From NCBI RefSeq assembly GCF_026230105.1, contig NW_026614210.1:186001-250000 (forward strand): a DNA stretch of 64,000 nt, given 5' to 3'. The notes under the pieces were generated by a model. The model was not told where the DNA came from. It ran no database searches and saw only the letters and a program-made list of their open reading frames with translations. This document shows, piece by piece, positions 13,452-25,311 of this stretch (position 1 is its first letter; each line of letters opens with the position of its first letter). The stretch comes from Diorhabda sublineata. Lineage: Eukaryota; Arthropoda; Insecta; Coleoptera; Chrysomelidae. The position numbers were made by a program, and so were the translations under genes.

Positions 13452-15510
13452 TTTTTTGAGTTTTTATATATAATTTTCGAGTTTTTCTAACAATTTTTGG
13501 GTTTTTGTGGTTAATTTTTGTGTGAATTAGCTAGAAAACTTAGACATTAGCTAGAAAAACTCAAAAATTAGCTATAAAAACCCGAAAAATATCTATAGAA
13601 CCCAAAAATTTATGGGTTTCATAGCTAATCTTTGGAATTTTATAGCCAATTTTTGGGTTTTCATGGCTAATTTTTGAGTTTTTCTAGCTAATGTTTGAGT
13701 TTTCTAGCTAATTTTTGGGTTTTTATGGCTCATTTTTGGGTTTTTATGGCTAATTTTTGGGTTTTATAGCTATTTTTTGAGTTTTAGTTAGCTAAATTCT
13801 GGGTTTTTCTAACAATTTTTGGGTTTTGTGACTAATGTCTGTGTATTTCTAGCTGATTGTTGAGTTTTTGTGGCAAATTTTTGGGTTTTATGGCTAATTT
13901 TTTGGTTTTTATGACTAATTTTTGGGTTTTGTGGCTAATTTCTGAGTTTTTCCAGCAAATTGTTGGGTTTTGTGGCTAATTTCCGAGTTTTTCTAGCTAA
14001 TTTTCTAGTTTTTCTGGCTAATTCTTGGATTTCATGACTAATGTTTTGGTTTTTATAGCTGATTTGTGGATTTTTAAGGCTAATTTTTGAGTTTTTGTGG
14101 CTAATTTTTGAGTTTTCATGGCTGATTTGTGAGTTTTTCTAGCTAATTTGTGGGTTTTATAGCTAATTTTTGAGTTTTTGTGGCTAATTTTCAAGTTTTT
14201 ATGGCTAATTTCTGAGTTTTTTCATCTGATTTCTTAGTTTTTCTAACCAATTTTGGAGTTTCTCTGGCTACTTTTTGGGTTTTATGGCTAATTTTTGGGT
14301 TTTATGGCTAATTTTTGGGTTTCTGTGGCTAATTTTCGAGTTTTTATGGTTAGTTTTTGAGTTATTCTAGCTAATTTTTGGGTTTCATGACTAATTGTTC
14401 GTTTTTATGGCTAATTTTTGAATTTTTATGGCTAATTTCTGAGTTTTTCCAGCTGATTTGTGGGTTTTATAGCTAATTTTAAGGTTTTTATGGCTAATTT
14501 TTGGGTTTTTATTGCTAATTGTTTAGTTTTTTCAACTAATTTCTGGGTTTTATAGCTAAATTTCGAGTTTTTCTAGCTAATTTTTAGGTTTTATAGCTAT
14601 TTTTTGAGTTTTAGTTAGCTAAATTCTGAGTTTTTCTAACAATTTTTGGGTTTTGTGACTAATGTCTGTGTTTTTCTAGCTGATTGTTGAGTTTTTGTGG
14701 CTAATTTTTGGGTTTTATGGCTAATTTGTTGGTTTTTATGACTAATTTTTGGGTTTTGTGGCTAATTTCTGAGTTTTTCCAGCAAATTGTTGGGTTTTGT
14801 GGCTAATTTCCGAGTTTTTCTAGCTAATTTTCTAGTTTTTCTGGCTAATTCTTGGATTTTATGACTTATGTTTTGGTTTATATAGCTGATTTGTGGATTT
14901 TTGAGGCTCATTTTCGAGTTTTTGTGGCTAATTTTTGAGTTTTCATGGCTAATTGGTGAGTTTTTCTAGCTAATTTGTGGGTTTTATAGCTAATTTTTGA
15001 GTTTTTGTGGCTAATTTTCGAGTTTTTATGGCTAATTTCTGAGTTTTTCCATCTGATTTCTTAGTTTTTCTAACCAATTTTGGAGTTTCTCTGGCTAATT
15101 TTTGGGTTTCTGTGGCTAATTTTCGAGTTTTTATGGTTAGTTTTTGAGTTATTCTAGCTAATTTTCGGGTTTTATGACTGATTGTTGAGTTTTTCTAGCT
15201 AATTTTTAAGATTTATAGCTAATTTTTGGGTTCCTGTGGCTAATTTTTGAGTTTTTATGGATAGTTTTTGAGTTTTTCTAGCTAATTTTTTTGGTTTTTT
15301 AGCTAATTTTTGGGTTTTTGTAGCTAGTTTTTGGGTTTTATGGCTAATTGTTGAGTTTTTCCAACTAATTTACGGGTTTTATAGCTAATTTTCGAGTTCT
15401 TTTAGCTAATTTTTGGGTTTTATAGCTAATTTTTGGGTTTTTCTATCAATTTATCGGTTTTTGTGGCTAATTTCTGAGTTTTTCTAGCTAATTTTCAGAG
15501 TTTTCCTAGT

Positions 15511-15727
15511 TATAAAAACTATAAAAACTCAGAAAATAGCTATAAAACCCAAAAATTAGCTAGAAAACCCCAAAAAACAGCTAGAAAACTGAAACATTAG
15601 CCAGAAAAACTCAAACATTAGCTAGAAAAAATCAAACATTAGCTAGAAAAACTCAAAAATTAGTAATGAAAACCCAAAATTTAGCTATAAAACCCAAAAA
15701 TTAGCTAAAAGAACTCGAAAATTAGCT
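15511..15727 (-). repeat. Inverted satellite A block
   Basis: Reverse-oriented monomers entered after ttttcctagttataaaaact. The exit is a direct switch at gaaaattagctaatttttgg with no usual exit module. Confidence 0.85.
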
Positions 15728-15767
15728 AATTTTTGGGTTCTATAGATATTTTTCGGGTTTTTATACT

Positions 15768-15928
15768 CATAAAAACTCAGAAATTAGCCAAAAACCCAAA
15801 AATTAGCTAGAAATCTTAAACATTAGCTAGAAGAACTCAAAAATTAGCCATAAAAACCCAAAAATTGCTAGAAAAACCCAAAAATTAGCTATAAAAACTC
15901 AAAAAATAGCTATAAAATCCAAAAATTC
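15768..15928 (-). repeat. Inverted satellite A block
   Basis: Short reverse-oriented run starting at actcataaaaactcag and ending at the module aaaaattcatgggtttcatg. Confidence 0.85.
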
Positions 15929-16327
15929 ATGGGTTTCATGGCTAATCTTTGGAATTTCATAGCTAATTTTTGGGTTTTCATGGCTAATTTTCGAGTTTTT
16001 CTAGCTAATTTCTGAGTTTTTCTAGCTAATGTTTAAGTTTCCCGGCTGATTTTTGGGTTTTTATGGCTGATTTTTGAGTTTTTATGGCCAATAAAAAACC
16101 GAAAAATATCTATAGAACCCAAAAATTTATGGGTTTCATAGCTAACCTTTGGAATTTTATAGCCAATTTTTGGGTTTTCATGGCTAATTTGTGAGTTTTT
16201 CTAGCTAATTTTTGAGTTTTTCTAGCTAATGTTTGAGTTTTCCAGCTAATTTTTGGGTTTTTATGGCTAATTTTTGGGTTTTTATGGCTGATTTTTGGGT
16301 TTTTATGGCTAATATTTGGGTTTTTAT

Positions 16328-18382
16328 GGCTGATTTTTGGGTTTTTATGGCTAATTTTTGGGTTTTTCTCGCTAATTTTTGGGTTTTATAGGTATTTTAC
16401 GAGTTTCTATAGCTAATTTTTGAGTTTTTCTAGTTGATTGTTGGGTTTTTGTGGCTAATTTCTGAGTTTTTTCAGCTGATTTTCGAGTTTTTCTAGCTAA
16501 TTCTTGAGTTTTTCCAGCTAATTGTTGGGTTTTATGGCTAAATTTTGAGTTTTTCTAGCTAATTTTCGAGTTTTTCTGGCTAATTTTTGGGTTTTGTGGC
16601 TACTTTTTGGGTTTTTGTGGCTAATTTTTGGGTTTCTATAGCTAATTTTTGGGTATTTTCGGCTAATTTTTGAGTTTTCCTAGCTAATTTTTGCGCTGTA
16701 TAGCTAATTTTCGGGTTTTTATAGCTAATTTTTGGGTTTTTATGGCTAAATTTTGGGTTTTTGTGGCTAATTTTTAAGTTTCTCTAGCTAATTTTCGGGT
16801 ATTATGGCTGATTTTTGGGTTTTAATCGAACTCAATGGGCTTCATTGGATGTAAATCGACGATATCTCACCATGTAAGATGAAAATTCACTCAAATATAT
16901 GATGAGTTTGGGCGTAAAATGTCGGAAATAGATTACGAAAATGTTCAATCGAAGCAGCGTGACCATCGACCTCAATGGGCTTCATTGGATGTAAATCGAC
17001 GATATCTTACCAAGTAAGATGCAAATTCACTCGAATATATGATGTGTTTGGACTTAAAATGGCAGAAATAGATTTCGAAAATGTTCAATCAAAACATAGT
17101 GATGATCGACCTCAATGGTCTTCATTGGATGAAAATCGACGATATCTTATCATGTAAGATGCAAATTCACTCAAATATATGATGTGTTTGGACCTAAAAT
17201 GGCGGAAACAGATTTTGAAAATGTTGAATCAATTCAGAGTGACAGTCGACCTCAATAGGATTGAATGGATGTGAATCGACGATATCTGATGAAGTTAGAT
17301 GCAAATTCACTCGAATATATGATGTGTTTGGACTTGAAATGGCAGAATTAGATTTCGAAAATATTCAATCGAAACAGAGTTACCATCGACCTCAATGGGC
17401 TTCATTGGATATAAATTGACGATATCTTACCATGTTAGATGCAAATTCACTCAAATATATGATGTGTTTGGACTTAAAATGGCAGAAATAGATTTCGAAA
17501 ATGTGCAATCAAAACATAGTGATCATCGACCTCAATGAGCTTCATTGGATGTGAAACGACGATATCTTACCATGTAAGATGCAAATTCACTCAAATATAT
17601 GATGTGTTTGGACTTAAAATGGCAGAAATAGATTTCGAAAATGTTCAATCAAAACATAGTGATCATCGACCTCAATGGTCTTCAATGGATGTAAATCGAC
17701 GATATCTCACCAAGTTACATGCAAATTCACTCGAATATATATAATAAATGATGTGTTTGAACTTAAAATGTCGGAAATGAATTTCGAAAATATTCAATAA
17801 AAACAGAGTTACCATCGACCTCAATGGGCTTCATTGGATGTAAATCGACGATATCTTACCATGTTAGATGCAAATTCACTCAAATATATGATGTGCTTGG
17901 ACTTAAAATGGCGGGAATAGATTTCGGAAATGTTCAATCAAAACATAGTGACCATCGACCTCAATGGGCTTCATTGGATGTAAATCGACGATATCTTACC
18001 ATGTAAAATCCAAATTCACTCAAATATATGATGTGTTTGGACTTAAAATAACGGAAGTAGATTTCAGAAATGTTCAATCAAAACATAGTGATCATCGACC
18101 ACAATGGGCTTCATTGGATGTAAATCGACAATATCTTATCATGTTAGATGCAAATTCACTCGAATATATGATGTGTTTGCACTTAAAATGGCGGAAATAG
18201 ATTTTGAAAATGTTGAATCAAATCAGAGTGACAGTCGACCTCAATAGGATTGAATGGATGTGAATCGACGATATCTGATGAAGTTAGATGCAAACTCACT
18301 CAAATATATAAGAATTGATGTGTTTGGACTTAAAATGGCAGAATTAGTTTTCGAAAATGTTCAATCAAAACAGAGTGACCAT
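16328..18382 (+). repeat. A/B boundary duplication, copy a
   Basis: The last ~500 bp of satellite A plus the first satellite B array recur at 23391-25311. The offset is about 7062 on the A side and 6929 after a 140 bp unit is lost and a 7 bp insert gained in the second copy. Both copies have the same A-to-B junction, gggttttaatcgaactcaat. Confidence 0.85.
16824..18382 (+). repeat. Satellite B array 1 (140 bp monomer, ~11 units)
   Basis: The tandem unit is 140 bp, measured between successive ttggatgtaaatcgacgata motifs. It contains gatttcgaaaatgttcaatc, gtgaccatcgacctcaatgg and gatgcaaattcactcaaata. Some units carry a 7 bp insert after aaatatat, giving 147 bp. The left edge abuts satellite A at tttt/aatcgaactc. 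The right edge breaks inside a unit at gagtgaccat and runs straight into satellite A (ttctgtgttttccag). Short reading frames here are by-products of the repeat, are full of stops and differ by nonsynonymous changes, so I call no gene. Confidence 0.95.
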
Positions 18383-18590
18383 TTCTGTGTTTTCCAGCTG
18401 ATTGTTGGGTTTTTGTGGCTAATTTTTGTGTTTTATGGCTGATTTTTGGATTTTTATGGCTAATTTTTGGGTTTTTCTAGCTGATATGTGATTTATAGCT
18501 AATTTCCTGGTTTTTATGGCTAATTTTTGAGATTTTGTGGCTAATTTCCGAGTTTTTATGGCTAATTTTTGAGTTTTTCCAGCTAATTTG

Positions 18591-19352
18591 AGGGTTTTAT
18601 AGCTAATTTTTGAGTTTTTATGGCTAATTTCTGAGTTTTTATGGCTAATTTTCGAGTTCTTCTGGCTAGTTTTTGGGTTTTATGGCTAATTTTTTGCTTT
18701 TCATGGCTAATTTCCGGGTTTTGTGGCTAATTTCTGAGTTTTTCCAGCTGATTATTGGGTTTCTTTGGCCAATTTCTGAGTTTTTATGGCTGAATTTCGA
18801 GGTTCTGGCTAATTTGTGGATTTTTGAGCTAGGTTCTGAGTTTTTATGGCTAATTTTCGAGGTTCTGGCTAATTTTTGGAGTTTTATGAATAATTTTTGG
18901 GTTTTTGTGGCTAATTTTTGATTTTTTATGGCTGATTTTTGAATTTTTCCAGCTAATTTCTGGGTTTTTCCAGCTAATTTTTGGGTTTTATAGCTATTTT
19001 TTTAGTTTTTCTATCTAATTTTTGGGTTTTCTAGCTAATTTTTGAGTTTTTCTGGTTAATTTTTGGGTTTTCCCAGCTAATTTTAGGATTTTATAGCTAA
19101 TTTTTGGGTTTTTTTGGCTAATTTTTCTGTATTTGTGGCTAATTTCTGGGTTTTTATGGCTAATTTTTTGGTTTTTGTGGCTGATTTCTGGGTTTCTGTG
19201 GCTAATTTTTGAGTTTTTACGGCTAATTGTTGAGTTTTTCCAATTAATTTTTGGGTTTTATAGCCGATTTTCAAGTTTTTCTAGCTAATTTTTTGGGTTT
19301 TATAGCTAATTTTTGGGTTTTTCTCACAATTTTTGGGTTTTGTGGCTAACTT
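18591..19352 (+). repeat. Duplicated satellite A segment, copy a
   Basis: It begins at agggttttatagctaatttt and recurs at 22283-23064. The offset is 3692 at first and 3712 after one extra 20 bp monomer (ttctgggtttttccagctaa) was gained in the second copy near 22660. Confidence 0.8.
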
Positions 19353-20622
19353 CTGAGTTTTTCTGGCTAATTTTTGGGTTTTTATTGCTAATTTCTGGGT
19401 TTCTTAAGCTAATTTTTTGGTTTTCTAGCAATTTTTGGGTTTTTATAGCTAATTGTTGAGTTTCTCCAGCAATTTTTGGGTTTATGTGGCTAATTTCCAA
19501 GTTTTTCTAGCTGATTCTTGAGTTTTTCTAGCTAATGTTATGGCTAAATTTTGAGTTTTTCTAGCCACTTCATAGGTTTTGTGGCTAATTTTTGAGTTTT
19601 TCTAGCTAGTTTCTGAGTTTTTCTAGCTAATTTTTGATTTTCCCTAGCTAATTTTCGGGTTTTATGGCTAATTTTTGTGTTTTTATGGCTAATTTTTGAG
19701 GTTTTCTAGCTAATTTTTGGGTTTTTATAGCTAATTTTTGGGTTTTATATCTATTTTGTGAGTTTTTAAAGCTAAATTCTGGGTTTTTCTAACAATTTTT
19801 GGGTTTTGTGACTAATTTCTTTGTTTTTCCAGCTGATTGTTGGGTTTTTGTGGCTAATTTTTGTGTTTTATGGCTGATTTTTGGGTTTTCATGGCTAATT
19901 TTTGGCTTTTGTGGCTAATTTCTGTGTTTTTCTAGCCAATTGTTGGGTTTTTGTGGCTAATTTCTGAGTTTTTCCGGCTAATTTCCTAGTTTTTCTCGAT
20001 AATTCTTGGGTTTTATGGCTAATTTTTTGGTTTTTATGGCTAATTTGTGGATTTTCAAGGCTAATTTTTGAGTTTTTGTGGCTAATTTTTGAGTGTTTAT
20101 GGCTAATTAGTGAGTTTTTCTAGCTAATTTGTGGGTTTTATAGCTAATTTTTGGGTTTCTATGACTGATTTTTGAGTTTTTGTGGCTAATTTTTGGTTTT
20201 TTGTGGCTTATTTCCGAGTTTTTATGGCTAATTTTTGAGTTTTTCCAGCTGATTTCTTAGTTTTTCTAACCAATTTTGGAGTTTCTCTAGTTAACTTTTG
20301 GGTTTTATGGCTAATTTTTGGGTTTTTATGGCTAATTTTTGTTTTTCTGTGGCTAATTTCTGAGTTTTTATGGTTAGTTCTTGAGTTATCCTAGCTAATT
20401 TTTGTGTTTTATGACTAATTGTTGAGTTTTTCTAGCTAACTTTTAAGTTTTATAGCTAATTATTGGGTTCTTAAAGCTAATTTTTAGGCTTTTCTAACAA
20501 TTTATTGGTTTTTGTGGCTAATTTCTGAGTTTTTCTATCTAATTTTTGGGTTTTATGGCTGATATTTGGGTTTTTATGGCTAATTTCTGAGTTTTTCTAG
20601 CTGATTTTTAGAGTTTTTCTAG

Positions 20623-21060
20623 CTATAAAAACTATAAAAACTCAAAGAATAGCTATAAAACCCAAAAATTAGCTGGAAAATTTCAAAAATTAGCCACAAA
20701 ACTCATAAATTAGCTAGAAAATCTCAATATTCAGCCATAAAATCCAAAAATTAGCTAAAAAGACCAAAAAATTAGGAATAAAAACACAAAAATTGCTAGA
20801 AAACCTAAAAATTAGGTAGAAATACTCAAAAATTAGCCATTAAAACCCAAAAATTAGCAAGAAAAACTCAAAAGTTAGCTTGAAAACTCAAAAATTAGGT
20901 AGAAAAACCCAAAAAATAAGCCATGAGAACCCAAAAATTAGCTCGAAAACTTAAACATTAGCTAGAAAAACTCAAAAATTAGCCATAAAAACCCAAAAAT
21001 TGCTGGAAAAACCCAAAAATTATCTATAAAAACCCAGGAAATAGCTATAAAACCCAAAAA
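20623..21060 (-). repeat. Inverted satellite A block (long)
   Basis: Reverse-oriented monomers, entered after gagtttttctagctataaaa and left at aaaaatttttgggtttcata. Confidence 0.9.
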
Positions 21061-21304
21061 TTTTTGGGTTTCATAGCTAATCTTTGGAATTTTTTAGCTA
21101 ATTTTTGGGTTTTCATTACTAATTTTTGAGTTTTTCCAGCTAATGTTTGAGTTTTTCTGGCTAATGTTTTAGTTTTCTAGCTGTTTTTTGGGTTTTATAG
21201 CTAATTTTGGGTTTTTAAAGATAATTTCTAGGTTTTTCTAACAATTTATTGGTTCTTGTGGCTAATTTCTGAGTTTTTCTAGCTAATTTTTAGAGTTTTC
21301 CTAG

Positions 21305-21476
21305 TTATAAACACTATAAAAACCAAAAAAATAGCTATAAAACCCAAAAATTAGCTAGAAAACTTGAACATTAGCTAGAAGAACTCAAAAATTAGCCATA
21401 AAAACCCAAAAATTGCTAGAAAAATCCAAAAATTAGCTATAAAAACTCAAAAAAGAACTATAAAACCCAATAATTT
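21305..21476 (-). repeat. Inverted satellite A block
   Basis: Reverse-oriented monomers, entered after ttttcctagttataaaca and left at taatttatgggtttcatagc. Confidence 0.88.
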
Positions 21477-21842
21477 ATGGGTTTCATAGCTAATCTTTGG
21501 AATTTTCTAGCTAATATTTGGGTTTTCATGGCTAATTTTCGAGTTTTTCTAGCTAATTTCTGAGTTTTTAGAGCTAATTTTTGAGTTTTTCTATCAATTT
21601 TTGGGATTTGTGGCTAATTTTTGAGTTTTTCTAGCTAATTTTTGGGTTTTTATGGCTTATTTTTTGGATTTTTCTATCTGATTTTTGAGTTTTTCTAGCT
21701 AATTTTTGGGTTTTTATGGCTAATTTCTGGGTTTTTTAAGCTAATTTTTTGGTTTTCTAGCAATTTTTGGGTTTTTATAGCTAATTGTTGGGTTTTTCTA
21801 GCAATTTTTGGGTTTATGTGGCTAATTTCCAAGTTTTTCTAG

Positions 21843-22275
21843 CTGATTCTTCAGTTTTTCTAGCTAATGTTTGGGTTTTATGGCTAAATTTTGAGTTTTT
21901 CTAGCCAATTTATGGGTTTTTGTGGCTAATTTTTAAGTTTTTCTAGCTGATTCTTGAGTTTCTCTAGCTAATTTTTGGGTTTTATGGCTGATTTTCGGGT
22001 TTTATGGCTAATTTTTGGGGTTTTCTAGCTAATTTTTGGGTTTATAGCTATTTTTTGAGTTTTTATAGCTAAATTCTGGGTTTTTTTAACAATTTTCGAG
22101 TTTTGTGACTAAATTCTGTGTTTTTATAGCTGATTGTTGAGTTTTTGTGGCTAATTTATGGGTTTTATGGCTGATTTTTGGGTTTTTATGGCTAATTTTT
22201 GGGTTTTTCTCGCTAATTTTTGGGTTTTATAGGTATTTTACGAGTTTCTATAGCTAATTTTTGAGTTTTTCTAGC
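21843..22275 (+). repeat. Duplicated satellite A segment, copy a (1222 bp offset)
   Basis: The stretch from ctgattcttcag through the ggtattttacgag marker recurs at 23065-23497 with offset 1222. The duplicated 22283-23064 block lies between the two copies. Confidence 0.75.
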
Positions 22276-22282
22276 TAATTTG

Positions 22283-23064
22283 AGGGTTTTATAGCTAATT
22301 TTTGAGTTTTTATGGCTAATTTCTGAGTTTTTATGGCTAATTTTCGAGTTCTTCTGGCTAGTTTTTGGGTTTTATGGCTAATTTTTTGCTTTTCATGGCT
22401 AATTTCCGGGTTTTGTGGCTAATTTCTGAGTTTTTCCAGCTGATTATTGGATTTTTTGGCCAATTTCTGAGTTTTTATGGCTAAATTTCGAGGTTCTGGC
22501 TAATTTTTGGATTTTTGAGCTAGGTTCTGAGTTTTTATGGCTAATTTTCGAGGTTCTGGCTAATTTTTGGAGTTTTATGAATAATTTTTGGGTTTTTGTG
22601 GCTAATTTTTGATTTTTTATGGCTGATTTTTGAATTTTTCCAGCTAATTTCTGGGTTTTTCCAGCTAATTTCTGGGTTTTTCCAGCTAATTTTTGGGTTT
22701 TATAGCTATTTTTTTAGTTTTTCTATCTAATTTTTGGGTTTTCTAGCTAATTTTTGAGTTTTTCTGGTTAATTTTTGGGTTTTCCCAGCTAATTTTAGGA
22801 TTTTATAGCTAATTTTTGGGTTTTTTTGGCTAATTTTTCTGTATTTGTGGCTAATTTCTGGGTTTTTATGGCTAATTTTTTGGTTTTTGTGGCTGATTTC
22901 TGGGTTTCTGTGGCTAATTTTTGAGTTTTTGCGGCTAATTGTTGAGTTTTTCCAATTAATTTTTGGGTTTTATAGCTGATTTTCAAGTTTTTCTAGCTAA
23001 TTTTTTGGGTTTTATAGCTAATTTTTGGGTTTTTCTCACAATTTTTGGGTTTTGTGGCTAACTT
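22283..23064 (+). repeat. Duplicated satellite A segment, copy b
   Basis: Second copy of 18591-19352, with one added 20 bp monomer near 22660. It breaks at ggctaacttctgatt into the copy of 21843-22275. Confidence 0.8.
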
Positions 23065-23497
23065 CTGATTCTTGAGTTTTTCTAGCTAATGTTTGGGTTT
23101 TATGGCTAAATTTTGAGTTTTTCTAGCCAATTTATGGGTTTTTGTGGCTAATTTTTAAGTTTTTCTAGCTGATTCTTGAGTTTCTCTAGCTAATTTTTGG
23201 GTTTTATGGCTGATTTTCGGGTTTTATGGCTAATTTTTGGGGTTTTCTAGCTAATTTTTGGGTTTATAGCTATTTTTTGAGTTTTTATAGCTAAATTCTG
23301 GGTTTTTTTAACAATTTTCGAGTTTTGTGACTAAATTCTGTGTTTTTATAGCTGATTGTTGAGTTTTTGTGGCTAATTTATGGGTTTTATGGCTGATTTT
23401 TGGGTTTTTATGGCTAATTTTTGGGTTTTTCTCGCTAATTTTTGGGTTTTATAGGTATTTTACGAGTTTCTATAGCTAATTTTTGAGTCTTTCTAGC
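23065..23497 (+). repeat. Duplicated satellite A segment, copy b (1222 bp offset)
   Basis: Second copy of 21843-22275. Its right part is continuous with the 7.06 kb A/B boundary duplication that starts at 23391. Confidence 0.75.
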
Positions 23498-25311
23498 TGA
23501 TTGTTGGGTTTTTGTGGCTAATTTCTGAGTTTTTTCAGCTGATTTTCGAGTTTTTCTAGCTAATTCTTGAGTTTTTCCAGGTAATTGTTGGGTTTTATGG
23601 CTAAATTTTGAGTTTTTCTAGCTAATTTTCGAGTTTTTTTGGCTAATTTTTGGGTTTTGTGGCTGATTTTTGGGTTTTTGTGGCTAATTTTTGGGTTTCT
23701 ATAGCTAATTTTTGGGTATTTTCGGCTAATTTTTGAGTTTCTCTGGCTAATTTTTGCGTTGTATAGCTAATTTTCGGGTTTTTATAGCTAATTTTTGGGT
23801 TTTTATGGCTAAATTTTGGGTTTTGTGGCTAATTTTTGAGTTTCTCTAGCTAATTTTTGGGTATTATGGCTGATTTTTGGGTTTTAATCGAACTCAATGG
23901 TCTTCAATGGATGTAAATCGACGATATCTCACCAAGTTAGATGCAAATTCACTCGAATATATGATGTGTTTGGACTTAAAATGGCAGAAATAGATTTCGA
24001 AAATGTTCAATCAAAACATAGTGATCATCGACCTCAATGGTCTTCATTGGATGAAAATCGACGATATCTTATCATGTAAGATGCAAATTCACTCAAATAT
24101 ATGATGTGTTTGGACCTAAAATGGCGGAAACAGATTTTGAAAATGTTGAATCAATTCAGAGTGACAGTCGACCTCAATAGGATTGAATGGATGTGAATCG
24201 ACGATATCTGATGAAGTTAGATGCAAACTCACTCAAATATATAAGAATTGATGTGTTAGGACTTGAAATGGCAGAATTAGATTTCGAAAATATTCAATCA
24301 AAACAGAGTTACCATCGACCTCAATGGGCTTCATTGGATGTAAATTGACGATATCTTACCATGTTAGATGCAAATTCACTCAAATATATGATGTGTTTGG
24401 ACTTAAAATGGCAGAAATAGATTTCGAAAATGTGCAATCAAAACATGGTGATCATCGACCTCAATGAGCTTCATTGGATGTGAAACGACGATATCTTACC
24501 ATGTAAGATGCAAATTCACCCAAATATATGATTTGTTTGGACTTAAAATGGCAGAAATAGATTTCGAAAATGTTCAATCAAAACATAGTGATCATCGACC
24601 TCAATGGTCTTCAATGGATGTAAATCGACGATATCTCACCAAGTTACATGCAAATTCACTCGAATATATATAATAAATGATGTGTTTGAACTTAAAATGT
24701 CGGAAATGAATTTCGAAAATATTCAATAAAAACAGAGTTACCATCGACCTCAATGGGCTTCATTGGATGTAAATCGACGATATCTTACCATGTTAGATGC
24801 AAATTCACTCAAATATATGATGTGTTTGGACTTAAAATGGCGGGAATAGATTTCGAAAATGTTCAATCAAAACATAGTGACCATCGACCTCAATGGGCTT
24901 CATTGGATGTAAATCGACGATATCTTACCATGTAAAATCCAAATTCACTCAAATATATGATGTGTTTGGACTTAAAATGACGGAAGTAGATTTCAGAAAT
25001 GTTCAATCAAAACATAGTGATCATCGACCACAATGGGCTTCATTGGATGTAAATCGACGATATCTTATCATGTTAGATGCAAATTCACTCGAATATATGA
25101 TGTGTTTGCACTTAAAATGGCGGAAATAGATTTTGAAAATGTTGAATCAAATCAGAGTGACAGTCGACCTCAATAGGATTGAATGGATGTGAATCGACGA
25201 TATCTGATGAAGTTAGATGCAAACTCACTCAAATATATAAGAATTGATGTGTTTGGACTTAAAATGGCAGAATTAGTTTTCGAAAATGTTCAATCAAAAC
25301 AGAGTGACCAT
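23391..25311 (+). repeat. A/B boundary duplication, copy b
   Basis: Homologous to 16328-18382, including the identical A-to-B junction. It lacks one 140 bp satellite B unit near the left edge and gains a 7 bp insert at 24243, so the offset drops from 7062 to 6929. Unlike copy a, satellite B continues past the point where copy a breaks at 18382. Confidence 0.85.

Larger units (their letters stand above)
1..16823 (+). repeat. Satellite A array, segment 1 (20-21 bp monomer)
   Basis: The whole stretch is a degenerate tandem repeat of a 20-21 bp monomer with core ctaatttttgggttttt. Common variants have gag for ggg and linkers tatgg, tatag, tctag, tccag or tgtgg. The + strand is T/G-rich, except in short blocks where the monomer runs the other way (listed separately; minor ones lie near 1486-1560, 5280-5318, 9391-9480, 9653-9738, 13524-13610 and 16091-16128). 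Open frames such as 6037-6225 only reflect that 21 bp equals seven codons. I see no host gene, RNA gene or transposon in this segment. Confidence 0.95.
18383..23885 (+). repeat. Satellite A array, segment 2
   Basis: 20-21 bp monomer array between the two satellite B arrays. It includes inverted blocks at 20623-21060 and 21305-21476 and two internal duplications (18591-19352 with 22283-23064; 21843-22275 with 23065-23497). The reverse-strand open frames at 19083-19274 and 22795-22986 encode a seven-residue period of the KTQKLAx type, because three 7 bp thirds of the monomer equal seven codons. No gene is supported. Confidence 0.95.

Noticed and set aside
1..16823. Telomere-like repeat because of ttttgggtttt motifs
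   Set aside because: Period is 20-21 bp with a ctaat half. It is not a 5-8 bp G-rich telomere unit, and orientation flips repeatedly.
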